Assembly: GCA_949361645.1 (NCBI GenBank)
Contig: OX442417.1
Coordinates: forward strand, 14,001,954-14,065,953
Length of the DNA: 64,000 nucleotides
DNA from: Spongilla lacustris
Lineage: Eukaryota; Porifera; Demospongiae; Spongillida; Spongillidae
Direction of reading: 5' to 3'
Below, in pieces: positions 46,700 to 59,386 of the stretch; the stretch's first letter is position 1; each line of letters begins with the position of its first letter. Made by a program: the position numbers and the translations under genes. The notes beneath the pieces were generated by a model. That model saw nothing but the letters and a program-made list of their open reading frames with translations. It was not told where the DNA came from and did no database searches.

Positions 46700-47110
46700 A
46701 ACTTAACTCACACATGTGTCTGAGTTTCAGAAACAAAATGCTTAACATACTAACATACGTAAGAATATAAATTATGAAAACTCTTAGCATGTAACATGTA
46801 GGGGTTTCTGGGTAGATCAATAGTAGTATTTTTTAGCATGGAAAGTGAATAATCTGAATCTGTGGGCAGATATAGACAGAAAGGAAATGCTAATTAAGAA
46901 AAAATTAGAAAGAAGGCAGTTAGCTGTTGCCTGATACACTACTCCATCATGTGGTGGTTGGTGATCATCTCAATGGAGCCTACATTAACCCCTGTGGTGA
47001 TGTACTCACTGCTAACCTCATCACATGACCTGGGTGTGGTCTCAGCAGTTGTTAAAGAAATGTGGGTGTGTCAAGGAAGCTTATGCAATCATTTGTCAAT
47101 ACAACTGAGA
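46700..47110. other. Gene-free stretch
   Basis: No coding feature recognised. Confidence 0.5.
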
Positions 47111-47111
47111 G

Positions 47112-47335
47112 GGAACATGGCGATGCCCCTCCCCCAATGGGAACATGGTGATGCCCCTCCCCCAGTGGGAACACGGTGATGCCCCTCCCCCAGTGGGAAC
47201 ACGGTGATGCCCCTCCCCAAGTGGGAACATGGTGATGCCCCTCCCCCAGTGGGAACATGGTGATGCTCCTCCCCCAGTGGGAACATGATGATGCCCCTCC
47301 CCCAGTGGGAACATGGTAGTATTCCTCCCATCAGA
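47112..47335 (+). repeat. 28-bp minisatellite (gggaacatggtgatgcccct)
   Basis: Eight units of gggaacatggtgatgcccct plus cccccagt. The minus-strand open frames across it are products of the period. Confidence 0.95.
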
Positions 47336-47677
47336 GGGATCATAATAGTGCCTCCCCTGCTCTTTGGTCTCTACAAACAAGGTGTGGCAGCTTGCTCAGT
47401 ACGGTCGCAGTCTGTCATTATATTGCATATCCAATAGAACTCTTTTCTTGTAATTAAATACACAGCAGTACTAGGTTTATAGGCCTAAAATCCCCCACCT
47501 AAGGATTTGCTGGTAAAGGATGTATGATATGTGGACATGACGTAATGAATGAACATCATGTCATATCACTATCAACCTACGCCGGAATACTTAGTCCAAC
47601 CGCAAAACCGTACTTTATGCAGCTTGATGCTTCTTGCAGCTGCTCTACCTGGAGGGCCGTCATATAGAGCCGAAGCA

Positions 47678-50600
47678 ATGATGATTCAGATAGTACTTGT
47701 TTTATCCGTTCTTGGGAGCTACGTGGTTGTTATGTCCGATGAGGTCAACCTCACCGCTACCATTCCACCTGGCTATGCTCTACAGGACTACCTATGCAGC
47801 GGACCGCTCAATTACATTAAGTCCAATACGACTATTGTGTTGGATGATGGAGAGCATCGCATATCTTCAGGACCGCCCTGCGATACTTCCAGTGAAGGCA
47901 ACATTACGATAACGGGGTCTTCGATGAAAAGCACCACAGTTCATTGTGAGGGAGATGGAATATATGTAATGTTACGATTCAAGTCAATACAAAAGTTTAC
48001 TATAGAGAGAATGACATTCATTAGCTGTGGCGTAGAGCTGGTATCGATCGAAAATACTGTTATCACTAACTGCACATTTCAGAGCAGTTCAGCGATATCG
48101 TTACAATCAAGTAGCAACATTGACATCACCAGTTGTGTATTTCAGAACAACAGTGCTACTTCTGGTGGTGGTGCTGTGAGGTTGATTGGATCACAAGGCA
48201 ATGCTAGCATCACAAACTGCACATTTCAGAACAACAGTGCTAATCTTGGTGCTGCTGTGTGGTTGTATGAATCAACAAGCAGTGTTAGCATCACCTACTG
48301 CACATTTCAGAACAACAGTGCTACTATTGGTATGGTCACAATCAAGTACCAACATTGACATCACAAGTTGTGTATTTCAGAACAACAGTGCTACTGATGG
48401 TGGTGGTGGTGCTGTGTCGTTGTATGGACCAACAGGCAATATTGTCATTACAAGCTGCACATTTCAGAACAGTGCTACTATTGATAGCGGCGGTGCTCTG
48501 TGGTTGTATGCACCAAAAGGCGATGTTAGCATCACAAACTGCACATTTCAAAACAACAGTGCTACTTATGTTGGTGGGTCTGTATTATTAGATGGATCAC
48601 AAGGCAATGTTAGCATAACAAACTGGACATTTCAGAACAACAGTGCTACTTATGTTGGTGGGGCTGTTATGTTGGAAGGATCAACAGGCGATGTTAGCAT
48701 CACATACTGCACATTTACAGAAAACACAGCAGACTATGGAGCAGCAGTTTATGTTACAAATGAAGCAAAGGTTGGGCACCTCCTTCTCCAGGATATGGTT
48801 ATTAAAGATAACCACGGCTCTGGGGGAGGGGCCATTTTCTTTGATGGAGTGAAGGTGGACATCTTTGGAAATACCCCCACAGGGAGTCAGTTCTCATCTA
48901 ACTCTGCCCAAGGGGCCATTCAAGGACACAATGGTCTACTGCAGCTGCATGGTAACATCACATTCACAGAGAACAGAGGAGTGAATGGAGGGGCCATAAG
49001 CCTGTCTAACAATGTTCCACTGCTCTTCTATGAGGGGTGTAGAGTGGAATTTTACAGAAATGTAGCAACTGGATTTGGTGGTGCTATCTACAATGATTGG
49101 GGTAAAAAAGACACTAAACGTTCACATCTTTGTATCATACGCTTCAGTTTTAAAAAAGATTTTATAATGTTTCTTCAGCCCAACAGTTTCTCCATTACCT
49201 TCACTGATAACCATGCACAGCAAGGTGGTCATGCTGTATATGCCACACCCATTTATAATTGCGCTAATAAATGCCTTTTTTACTTGATTGATGATCTTAA
49301 TTGTAACAATTTTGATTTTTCTGACATGACTGATTATTTCACCATTACTTCGTCACCAGGACACATCAATGACCTCCAAGTACTCACTTTTCCAACACAT
49401 GTCCACTTGTGTGGCTGCAGTGACCCTAAGTTGTGCAATGTCACAAGTCAGTACCAAGGAAAGGTTACCACATATCCTGGTGGGACTGTGAGACTTTATG
49501 TTACCTCAGTAGGTGATGGAAACAATCTATCACCCAGTGTAGTTTACACAAAGGTTGATACCAGTGGTATTACCTCTCAAAACATAGCACTTGGACCACG
49601 GCAGGAGGCTCAGTGGATAGGAACAGTATGTGGTACAATAGAGTACCAAATTTATGGACCTGAAATGGCTTCATTTAAACTACTTTTGTCTAATAATCCT
49701 GATAAGTCACCAGCTGTCGTTGAGGTGGAGCTGTTACCATGTGAGCCAGGGTTCACACTATCTTCTACTGGTGTGATAAAGTGTGACTGTTCACTGTTCT
49801 TCACATCACATGGAGTGGTCTGTGATACATCAGATGGTACTGTGACTAGAAATAATAAAAATAGCTGGATTGGTGTGTACAATAACACTCTTCCAGCACT
49901 GGCTTCAACCTGTCCTTTGGACTACTGCAATAGTACCATAAATAAGCTGTCTCTAGGTCGGCCTGGGGACTTGTGCAATGAAGGGCGTACTGGCATTCTT
50001 TGTGGCCATTGCCATGGTAATCATAGTGTGATATTTGGTTCTTCCAAGTGCCAGGTGTGCACAGATATGTGGCTGATCACACTTGTGATGTTTGCAGTGC
50101 TGGGTGTCTTACTGGTGGCAGCACTGTTCTTCCTCAACCTCACTGTAACACAAGGCACACTCTATGGGCTCATCTTCTATGCCAACATCATTCAAGTCAA
50201 TACTTCAATATTTTTCAGCCAACCCATTTTAAACCCTATGAAGGTGATTGTGTCCTTTGTGAACCTTGACCTTGGGCTCCCTCTGTGTTTCTATGATGGT
50301 ATGGATGATGCTGACAAGGCTGGCCTTCAGTTTGTGTTCCCAGCCTACCTAATCATCCTCACCATGACAGTCATTGTGCTCTGCCACTACTGTCTTCAGA
50401 GATCTCCAACCTCCTCCACTAATTCCTGTTGGTATAGATTTCCCATCATCATAAGAGAAAGAGCAGTTGGTGTCCTATCTTCTCTCATCTACTTGTCATA
50501 TTCCAAATTGTTGAGAACTGTGATTGATGTTCTCACATATTCCACAGTCCACCTGCCCACTGGTGACATGTATTTGTGGTTCTATGATGGAAATGTGGAA

Positions 50601-51377
50601 TACCTTCATGGGAAGCATACTGTATTGTTTGTTGTTGCCATGGTGACATGTACCCTGTTCCTCCTCCCCTACATCTTTGCCCTCACTTTCATTCCAATCA
50701 TTGAACGGTACAGTGAACACAACAGACTGTTCAACTATCTCCACAAGAAGGCCAGTCAGATGAAACCAATGAATGATGCCCACTATGCCCCCTATAAGGG
50801 GGAGTGGCGATGGTGGCTGGGAGCAAGGCTTTGGCTTCTAGTTGTGATGTACAGTTTAAATCCAGTGTATAGTTCTGACAAGCCATCTCTGCTTCTGTCC
50901 ATCCAGGCTACTGTGGTGATCTTGTTCACCATAGTACAGGCAAGAATAGAGCCATTTGGACAGTCACATCAACAGACAGATAGATGCACCAGATATACCA
51001 TCTTCTGCAACCAATTGTACAATTGTCTTGACCTGTTTTACCTCCTCAACTATATTGCACTAGCTATGTCGATGTCTTACATTCTAGAGCAGAGTTCAGA
51101 CCAAGCACAGATGACTGTAGTATCTGTTGGTGTTTTGGTGGGTCTCTATGTAGTGGTGTTGATGGTGACTGTCTTGTACCATCTCATTGTGGTCATCCTC
51201 AAGGCTTGCAAGATGTATGAAAGAGCCAGAGAGAAGATAAATGGATTATTTGAAAGGAAAAGATATGAATTAATGATTCCTATAGCTACAGAGCTGGATG
51301 ACCCCACCACCAATACTGTCAGCACCACCACTGTGACAGTCGACTATGGTCTGAGGGAACCACTGTGTGAAGATTAA
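47678..51377 (+). CDS. Beta-helix membrane protein with multi-pass C-terminus, one frameshift
   Basis: The ATG at 47678 is preferred because MMIQIVLVLSVLGSYVVVMS is a good signal peptide; an upstream ATG at 47549 is in frame. The ectodomain has many NCTFQNNSAT-like repeats (right-handed beta-helix, similar to polymorphic outer-membrane protein repeats), rich in N-glycosylation sites, then a Cys-rich module (GDLCNEGRTGILCGHC, about 49965-50015). Then come about eight membrane spans from 50070 (WLITLVMFAVLGVLLVAALF) to 51210, with a TRP-like overall layout, and a cytoplasmic tail ending at 51375-51377. The frame shifts at about 48325-48345 inside one repeat. Similar intronless genes form large families in sponges and cnidarians. 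Ligand and function are unknown; a surface receptor or channel role is inference. Confidence 0.7.
48320..48350 (+). other. Frameshift in beta-helix gene
   Basis: The upstream frame ends at 48358 just after this point while the downstream frame is open from before it. Neighbouring repeats carry a glycine-rich GGGAV turn here, and this repeat appears to have lost part of it, so a small deletion in one repeat unit is likely. Confidence 0.7.
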
Positions 51378-51879
51378 AGTACATGCCATGTGGCCAGAGT
51401 GTGCAGACATATTAGTACTAGTAAAGTATGACTTGATCTGTATGCTGATAAATTGTCGAATGTAGATTGTACCTAGTATTTATGGTTGTAGAACCTGGCC
51501 TACAGCTGCATAAGTAGAAGATATGGATAAACAATGTGGTAGTTGTCAATGTAGGTGATTCTGAATACATGCTTATATATGCATTATGTGTGAGTGTGAT
51601 GTAGTGTTGTCATGGGGCAATAATTTGTCCACCAATATATTAGCGGCTAGCTTGTTGCAGTGTTTGTTTTACTAGCTTTGTGGCATTTTAAACACAAGCA
51701 ATAGGAAAACCGAGTGGTTTTGGTGCAGTACCAATCATTGTGGTGGATTACTTTGTATTTTAGTGTTAATTTTAGCTCAAGCACAATGAAAGCTGAAAGC
51801 ATCTGTGGCTGTACTGTTGAAGGTGATAATGATCATCCAGAAATCTACCAGCTGTATGCTGGTCACCTAAACGCATGCA
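51378..51879. other. 3' flank of beta-helix gene
   Basis: AT-rich, no gene recognised. Confidence 0.5.
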
Positions 51880-52260
51880 GACGCTATCAGGTGCTTCCGA
51901 TCACATTCTAGCAGAGCAGCTAGCTGAAGGCAAGATGGGATCTTGGCAGCAGCTAGTTATTAAAGGTGACAGATGCACCACATCTAGTGTGTAGTGCAAG
52001 GCTATGAAGGGCAAAGAAAGCCAAAATAGTGATTTTCAGCTGTATTTAATTTAAATAGTATCCTTTTGGCAATGGAGAACAAAAGAGCTAAGTGTCTTTG
52101 TCTTTTGCTTTGCCTACTATTCCAATCTCCTCCCCATGCTGCTGCTTTTTTTATGTTGTCCCAATTCCAGGACAGAGTCTTCACCTTGAACAAAGTGAGC
52201 TCCAAGTGGTGGGTGTGGCTCAGCCAAGGGATCCCACTGTTACTTGACCCATCATGCTAC
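51880..52260 (+). repeat. Segmental duplicate of 40670-41015
   Basis: Shared blocks include ttattaaaggtgacagatgc and ccaggacagagtcttcacct, with scattered substitutions. Confidence 0.8.
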
Positions 52261-52464
52261 TTGTAGCACATGCTTCTAGCAGGTTTGATCTCATACTTGT
52301 AGCAGCTCATAAGGTAACAGTGCAGTAGATTATCATAACTGCACTTTGTGCCATTTTGCTCACTGTATTGCCATATCAACCACACATAAAACAGTACACC
52401 ACAACAATATGATAATAATGTTGCAATGGTATTTTTATTTGGATTTGTGCATTTGGATATAGGT

Positions 52465-52645
52465 GAGGGGAGCAGTACACCTGGTCCAATGACAGCTACA
52501 TGAGAGGTGTGGTGTTGCCCACTGGCACCTTGACATCCATATGACATCCTGGGGCTGGACTCTTACAAGTACACCACATACAATGGAGCGTTTCACCTGC
52601 TGGCAATGAAGGCAGCAGAGAAGCTGGCATACCTTATGGGTTAGT
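52465..52645 (+). pseudogene. GH116 catalytic-domain exon, decayed copy
   Basis: A shortened, frame-broken relative of 59390-59690: tggtccaatgacagctac and catcctggggctggactctt are shared, but the segment between them is largely deleted. Confidence 0.75.
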
Positions 52646-52659
52646 CATGGATGGACCAC

Positions 52660-52900
52660 TGGGTGGTGTACATGGGAGGTGTGTGTGCCTGATGGGAGGT
52701 GGGCGTGTGTCAGATGGGAGGTGGGCATGTACCTGATGGGAGGTGGGTGTGTATATTGTAGTGTATGAACATTACAGCCATTATGCGCATGAGTAGAGAG
52801 GACCAGAGTGTGTTTACTGGTGATTGCTGCATGCTTACAAGAACAAATCTTATGTAAGCATGATGGGAGGTGTAGGTGTGTGCATGATAGCTAAGCTGTA
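52660..52900 (+). repeat. Low-copy version of the gatgggaggt repeat
   Basis: Only a few diverged units (gatgggaggtgggcgtgtg). The flank after it (gcatgatagctaagc) is the same as that after the 2.8-kb array at 62715. Confidence 0.8.
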
Positions 52901-53377
52901 AATCATCTTTCAGTTATTAGTACACAGCCTGTCAAGTCTCTACAAACAAATAAGAACAATCATTGCAACAGGAGCACAAGAATGAAATTAGATTGCCTAT
53001 TAAATCACTGTCTAACTTCCAGTAAAACTAGCACAAACATCACACAGGTAAAATCCACAGGGAGGACCTCCTACACCTAACCATACACATTAGAGGTGAG
53101 GTGGGATGCAATGTGAAGACACCTTAAGATCACATCATGCTCTGCATTTGTAGGCAGTTTCATCCTGTGGTACATATACACATATATACAAAGCCTTCAA
53201 TATTAAATACATGCTTAGAAGAAAAAAAACACTCCGGCATCTCTGTCAACCCATGCCACCCCTTTCTGTTTGGTGATTATAATTCCGTAAGTACAAAAGG
53301 TCAATGGCTGTTACAAACATTATGTAATTGGTGCGGCCAATACGAAAACCCCTGCATTTGGTAGTTACATCACCCTC

Positions 53378-53780
53378 CATGGTGGTAAAAATTTCTCCTC
53401 CCCCTACCCTTCATGTTGGTGAACCTTCCTCCTCCCCCTCCCTCCATGATGGCTAACATTCCTCCTCCCCCTCCATGGAGAGCACACCCCCATGCAGATC
53501 ATCATTATGTTCTGCTTGACCAGTTGGAGATGGCTTTGTAAGTGCCTTGTGTGGGGTAGTCAGTATTTCACCGCCCACCATGGAGGGTAGGGGGAGGAGG
53601 AAGGTTCACCAACATGGAGGGGAGGGGGAGGAGAAAGGTTCACCACCATGGAGGGTGGAGGAGAAAGGTTCACCACCATGGAGGGTAGGGGGAGGAGGAA
53701 GGTTCACCAACATGGAGGGGAGGGGGAGGAGAAAGGTTCACCACCATGGAGGGAGGGGGAGGAGGAATGTTCACCACCAC
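53378..53780. repeat. Pyrimidine/purine inverted minisatellite pair
   Basis: ctccctccatggtggtgaac-type units (53378-53490) face the complementary ggaggaaggttcaccaccat units (53578-53775) across a unique 85-bp centre. A shorter version is at 63205-63440. The centre is conserved, reading DHHYVLLDQLEMAL before a gtaagt-like donor. Confidence 0.85.
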
Positions 53781-53974
53781 TGAGGGGAGTACTCCTAGAT
53801 CTACAAAAGGAATTTTTAATCCACTTTAATAAAGTGCAGCGGAGGATTTCCTACATGTACTCATGTACAAATTCCTGTTCATTTGTAAGTGGTGCATTAG
53901 AGGGCATTTTTATTGATGGGAGAGGCAAGTTACCTATTATGTTATATATAACTCACACATATCTCTTTTAGGGG

Positions 53975-55855
53975 AACAAGTAAATCAAAACCTTCTCTGT
54001 CAAGAAAGTGATTCGTGATATAGGATTGGTGGTGCAAAAAAGCAAGGAAATAAGGTATAAAGTGAGGTTTGGTAGGATCGTACAACTATAAAACAGTTCT
54101 ACATTTGGGACAGTGTCCAGCAAAATCGGGCTTGTGGGGTTATAATTTTATCACTATAAAAATTGCACGTTGTACTAAACAACACATCTTCGCGACGGTA
54201 CTACGTTTTCCTTTTAAATTTCGTAGACTTGTTCCCACACCATTTCTCTGTATGATAGTCGATCTACACCTTTTCCGTGCCGTGGAAACAACAATCGTTA
54301 ACCCCGCGGGTTAGAAATTCACATTTCTCCACGTACGAGCATTGAAAACGTGTCAAATTCGGAGTGTGCATAGAGGAGTCCTGTAGCTATTGATTTGTTC
54401 TGTTCGTTAGTTTCTGAATCATCCGTTACTGAGATACAGTTGAGCAAACTATAGGCACATTTTCCCGCTTGATTCGCGCCAATGATATAATCACCGCCTT
54501 CCCCTTCACTGAGCGGGACGCGATTTGCCAAAATCATTGGCGCGAATCAAGCGGGAAAACGTGCCCGTAGTTTGTTCAACTGTATCTCAGTAACGGGTGA
54601 TATAGAAATTAACGAACAGAACAAATCAATAGCTACAGGACTCTTCTCAGGGGCGGATCTAGGGTTTTGGGAAAGGGGGGGTCCGCTAAATATATTCACA
54701 ACTGGGGGAGGGTACGGGAGGGGGCACGCCCCCTCCCGTGACAGCAAGGGGGTCTGGGGGAGCGCTGATAGCTCCCCCAGTGGGGTCTGGGGCAAAGCCC
54801 CAGCCGCTTTTTGCTTTTGCGTTTATTTAGCATGAAATTCACAGTGATTTCCAATACAAACATCATGCGATTACTAGAGCCTGCGCTTGCATGGATAGCG
54901 ACGAGAAAACTCTTCATTTTTCACAATGCTACGGTTCCTACTGCTACTTCGTGACGCAAAGCTTTTGTGAATTTGTGAACGAAGCGTGCACGTGGCCATG
55001 CACCAGCTACATGTCGGTCTACAAACGACTCATGCACGTTCTACTATTGTATTAGTACTTTTAGTTTGTTTAGCTCTATAGCTACGGTAATAACCTGTAT
55101 TCAAAAAGAATCTGAGATCCATCCTCACACGCACCATTCGATCGCGATCGCGCGATTAAACACTAAATTTCTTTAATAGTTTAGTTAGATCGATGTAGAT
55201 CCCGCTTGGCTAGAACGATGTGCAAGCCTGCAAATCCAAGGACGGTAACATGCAGAACGCTGCATAGATTACAGTATGCATTACGTCATTCTTATGCATT
55301 ACGTCATTCTTCATATAGGAAAGGGGGGGGGGGGGGGGGGGGGGGGGGTCCGGACCCCCTGGACCCCCCCCCCCCCCCCCCCCCCCTAAATCCGCCCCTG
55401 CTTCTATGTGCAACCCGAATTTGACGCGTTTTCAACAATCTTACGTGGAGAAATGAGGAATTCTAACCCGCGGGGTTAACGATTGTTGTATCCACGGCAC
55501 GGAAAATGTGTAGATCACAAAAATCGATTTTCACACAGAGAAATGGTGTGGGAACAAGTGTACGAAATTTGAAAGGAAAACTTAGTATCGTCGCGAAGAT
55601 GTGTTGTTTAGTACAACGTGCAATTTTTATAGTGATAAAATTATAACCCCACAAGCCCGATTTTGCTGGACACTGTTCCATTTGCAAATAGGCTTCTTCA
55701 AAATTCAGGACTGAGTAATATATGGTTGTAGGATCCTACCAAACCTCACTTTAACCATAGATATTACTGTACCTAGTTTCCTTGCTTTTTGCACCACCAA
55801 TCCTACATAACACGAATCATTTTCTCGGCAGAGAAGTTTTTGATTTACTTGTTAA
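53975..55855. mobile_element. Giant foldback element with nested transposon
   Basis: Left arm 53975-54505 and right arm 54520-54647 plus 55406-55855 are inverted copies; the outer ends read ACAAGTAAATCAAAAC, close to the smaller foldback family. No coding capacity. A related short palindrome is at 63645-63945. Confidence 0.85.
54648..55400. mobile_element. CAGGGGCGGATCTAGG-type element
   Basis: The ends CAGGGGCGGATCTAGGG and CAGGGGCGGATTTAGGG (inverse) are imperfect inverted repeats. CTTCT is duplicated at 54643-54647 and 55401-55405. It interrupts the right arm of the foldback, which reads continuously if it is skipped. It contains hairpins (54700-54810) and G26/C20 runs at about 55323-55386. 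No gene recognised. Confidence 0.8.
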
Positions 55856-55865
55856 ATTAAAGTTG

Positions 55866-56460
55866 CGAATTGCTCCCGTTAAAACCCATGTAACAATTAC
55901 ATATCTCCACACACATTTGTCATGCAAACCGCATGGCCCCGGCATTGTTTCTCGCCAAGGATGCGCAGAATCAGAGACACCCTTTTTTAGTTCTGTCAGC
56001 GTGCATACATATGGGTGCACGGAAGCAGCCTGGGTCACGAAGCGCTATCCTTATCGATCGGCATGCAATTATCACTCCTCGACCCCGCTTATTACGAAAC
56101 CCTTCCTGTTAGTAGTGTGTGTGATAGCCAGATTAAGCAACAATGCAGGCAGAAAAGAGAAAACACCATAGGGTTTGCATCCCTGAGGTGTATTTTGGAT
56201 GTTGGAGACCAGAAGCTCAACGTAGTCTGTCTAGCTTTGCTGGAAGACTGGCCACTAGTCTAAGGCAGCTCAGCTTAAGTCCATCACAATAAACCGGATC
56301 TATAGATACCCACAGATTGAATTTGACCAACTCTATAGGACCATTCTGTGTGTGTAATGTTTATGTACATGTACATGTACATGTACATACACTGATTTAT
56401 AGAGGTCTTTCCTTGGGGGCATGGCCAAGTAGTACAGTAATGTATTATAGGAAATATACG
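55866..56460. other. Gene-free stretch
   Basis: The open frames at 55782-56171 and 56015-56263 have no recognisable domain. acatgtacatgtacatgtac lies at 56364-56390. Confidence 0.45.
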
Positions 56461-56469
56461 TGTCACCCA

Positions 56470-58136
56470 AACATGACGTCATGCAAGTAAAATCCAGTCC
56501 AGTTCGTTGTGCAATTCAGTAATGTCAGATGCGCAGCGTACTAGTACTACGTATACATAATTTTAATTACGCACCTAAGTTCCTTTCCAAAGACTGAAGG
56601 CCTACCTTTAGTCGGATCGCTGTTCGATGTGATGCACAACTCGTCCAAGGCTGGAGATGAGAATTACTTCCACCAGCTACTGCTCAAGTACGGTCCTGTT
56701 GTCAAGGTGACAATTTTGGGTGAGTTGCAGTTTCACAAGGTGTGTACTTTTGGGCAAGGTGTTTGCTCTTGTTTGAGATACCAAGGATAACGAAATACAG
56801 AAATCGAATTTCTCAATTGACAGCATAGACCTTGGCCGGTAAGAGAAGAACATACCTGCCAGGTGCTATGCCTGCTGCTTCAGTACTGTACTCACACTAT
56901 ATACTACTGTCTGGTAGTAGCTGCCTGCCTGGGGCAAGCATAAATAAGGCTGCATAATCTCCGGAATCTCTAGATTATTTACTTTTGACTGAAATCCAAC
57001 ATCATCAAATTCATACACATTTGCCTGATTGAGTGATGAAATCCCATTTATAAGGCTTTGTAGTGTGGGCCAGGATCGGTCTTTACACAAATTTTCTTAT
57101 TCTAGCTCAGAAGCAGCTTTGCAGAAAGTGGTCACTCTAAGTCTCATCACGTGACTCACATCACAAATAATTTTTAACTTGGCAGTCTTAGTACCTTATG
57201 CTGTATACAAATGTCATTAATGTTATGAGAATCAGATGCATGACCAGAAACTATAAAAGTGGTCTGAGCATGTGAACAGGTTTACTGAATGTTTGCACCA
57301 TTGTTATGTGCAGCTCTTTCTAGTACTAAAAATATGTTTATGGTATGTTTGGTTGCTAAAGTCAGAACTGTTGGAAAGATTGGTACAGATTTATGCATTT
57401 TTTTCAAGGTGTCCTTACAGTACGTATGATTTCAGACAATTCAGTACCACTAATGGGTTAAAAATCTCGTTGTATAAGTGAGAAGTTCTCGGGGTGTCTA
57501 ATAGTTTTGGCAGCTTGGTAACAGCGTTGCCGGTTAGCATATCATAAGAACGTTGTTCTGAATTTGTACCATTTAGATGTGTTTGCCATTAAGTGCACTA
57601 AATGCAAAGCAACTTAGATTAATGAACTAGATAGGAAAAAAAAAAAATCAAAAACATGAATGTGAATTATAGCCATGGCCACTATTACCAGTATATGGAG
57701 AAATTGGCTTTAATTTTTAGCCTTTTTGTATTATTTTTTAAATAACACTGTTACCAAGCTCCCCCAAAAATTACAAGGATACCCTGGCCAGAGACCTGTC
57801 ACTTCATTTAATAATTGTTGTATAGAAATTATGGTTAAATGTGAAAATCTAAATCCCACAATTATAGCATAATTGGTTCAATCAAAAATTACAGGTATAA
57901 AAATTCAATTTGGAACACTATAAGTATAAGTTAAAAGGAAGGTATAGTTGTCGATGGTGGTTGAATCTTCTGTTCCTTCTACTGCAGGAAACACCATGGT
58001 GGTGGTAGGCACACCAGAGGGTGCTGCTAAGATGTTTAGGGCTGAAGGGAAGTATCCAGTTCAGGGTGCTGGAGAGGAAAACATGGCCTGGATTTATAGG
58101 AATATTAATGTTCCAGCAACCAAGGCATTTGCATAA
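56470..58136 (+). pseudogene. Second P450 copy (exons 2 and 3 only)
   Basis: 56595-56720 matches exon 2 (EGLPLVGSLFDVMHNSSKAG) and 57990-58134 matches exon 3 (GNTMVVVGTPEGAAKMFRAE). Exon 1 is missing by a deletion joining tgacgtcat to gcaagtaa. The acceptor before exon 2 is changed (actgaaggc in place of ataggcccc). Exons 4-6 are absent. A non-functional duplicate. Confidence 0.8.
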
Positions 58137-58450
58137 GTACATTCCGAGTCTCTGTACTTAACCCATTAACAGCATAGCCACAAAAACAGCATTTTCCCAC
58201 ATGACACATGTAGTAGCTGTTGTTTGTCCATTTTGTACTGTGATATGAAGGCATGATTCACGTTTTCAAGTCAAAGTCCGTGAGCTCATATGACAAATGT
58301 TATGACTTATAGCAGTACATACAGTGGATTCATAAATTGATACATTGCAGGGGTTGGGGTAAGGGGGGTTACCATGAATCATTTCATTTAGATGGTAGGG
58401 CTATCATATCATTTCTTGCAGCTATCATAACTGTTACTATAGTAAATACA

Positions 58451-59385
58451 TGGTACCGATCCTTATCTCACCAAACATCTTTGGGACCTGAGTGAGCCAT
58501 GGGCTGCTGCTAACTAATGATATTGGGGTCCAGCATATCTGTTAGCTGATGCTCGACATCAGAAATAACACTTATGGTTTAACATGGCTTTTCATATACC
58601 ATGAACATGCTAGATTAAATCTAAAACCTTAAACATACTAACTTAATACATCTAGGTGTACTAACTAGTTATAAAAAGTCTTTATTATGATATTAGTGTT
58701 ACATGTATTGTCAAACTAATAATAACACTTATGGTTTAACAGATCCTTTAGTGAGCTGGGTGGACAGTATTGCATGCGGTTGCCATGGTCAGTAATATGG
58801 TGATCAGAGCTGGATGGGAGAAATGTACATGTATATGAGCCCAGAGGCTGCTGGCTAGTGCCCCTGCACATCAATAAGAGTCTTCGTTTAGAGCTATTGT
58901 GAGTGATTGTGTGTGCATGTATAGCAACAGTCAACAGCTAGGTGATGCAGCTTCATTATGTACCTTGGCATTTAGTGCAATTTTACGTAATCTACTGGCA
59001 CTAGCTGTTACCTGATGTTTGAAAATAATGTGTCATGAAATCATGTCCCCTTCACACCTACCAGAAGTGGCAACAATACAGTTGAGGATATTTAATTTGA
59101 GGGTAAGTTGGACCTCACCATATATAAGAGGTAGTGTTGGAAAAAGTAGGTGGCTTATTCAGACCACTCCATTTAAGCATTGCCTACCCCTTACATGGTG
59201 AGGTAAGGTAGTTTATAATTAATTGTAGGTGTGATTAAAGGAGTGCAGGTAGTCTTCATGCTTTTATGATTGTTGTCCTCATGTACCACTAGTAATCGCC
59301 TTAGCAACAATATAGTTGAGGATATTTAACCCTTAGCTTAGCGCAGTAATATTGTCATGGTAATTCACAGGTGTTTTTAAACAGA
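58451..59385. other. Gene-free stretch
   Basis: Nothing coding recognised. It contains two copies of agttgaggatatttaa (59080, 59312). Confidence 0.45.
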
Positions 59386-59386
59386 A

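Noticed and set aside
47052..47380. Minus-strand open frames rich in GGGASPCSHW
   Set aside because: Periodic product of the 28-bp array.
48186..48330. ATG at 48186 as start of the beta-helix gene
   Set aside because: Up to about 48330 this frame is a shadow of the repeats, which read properly in the frame starting at 47678 with a signal peptide.
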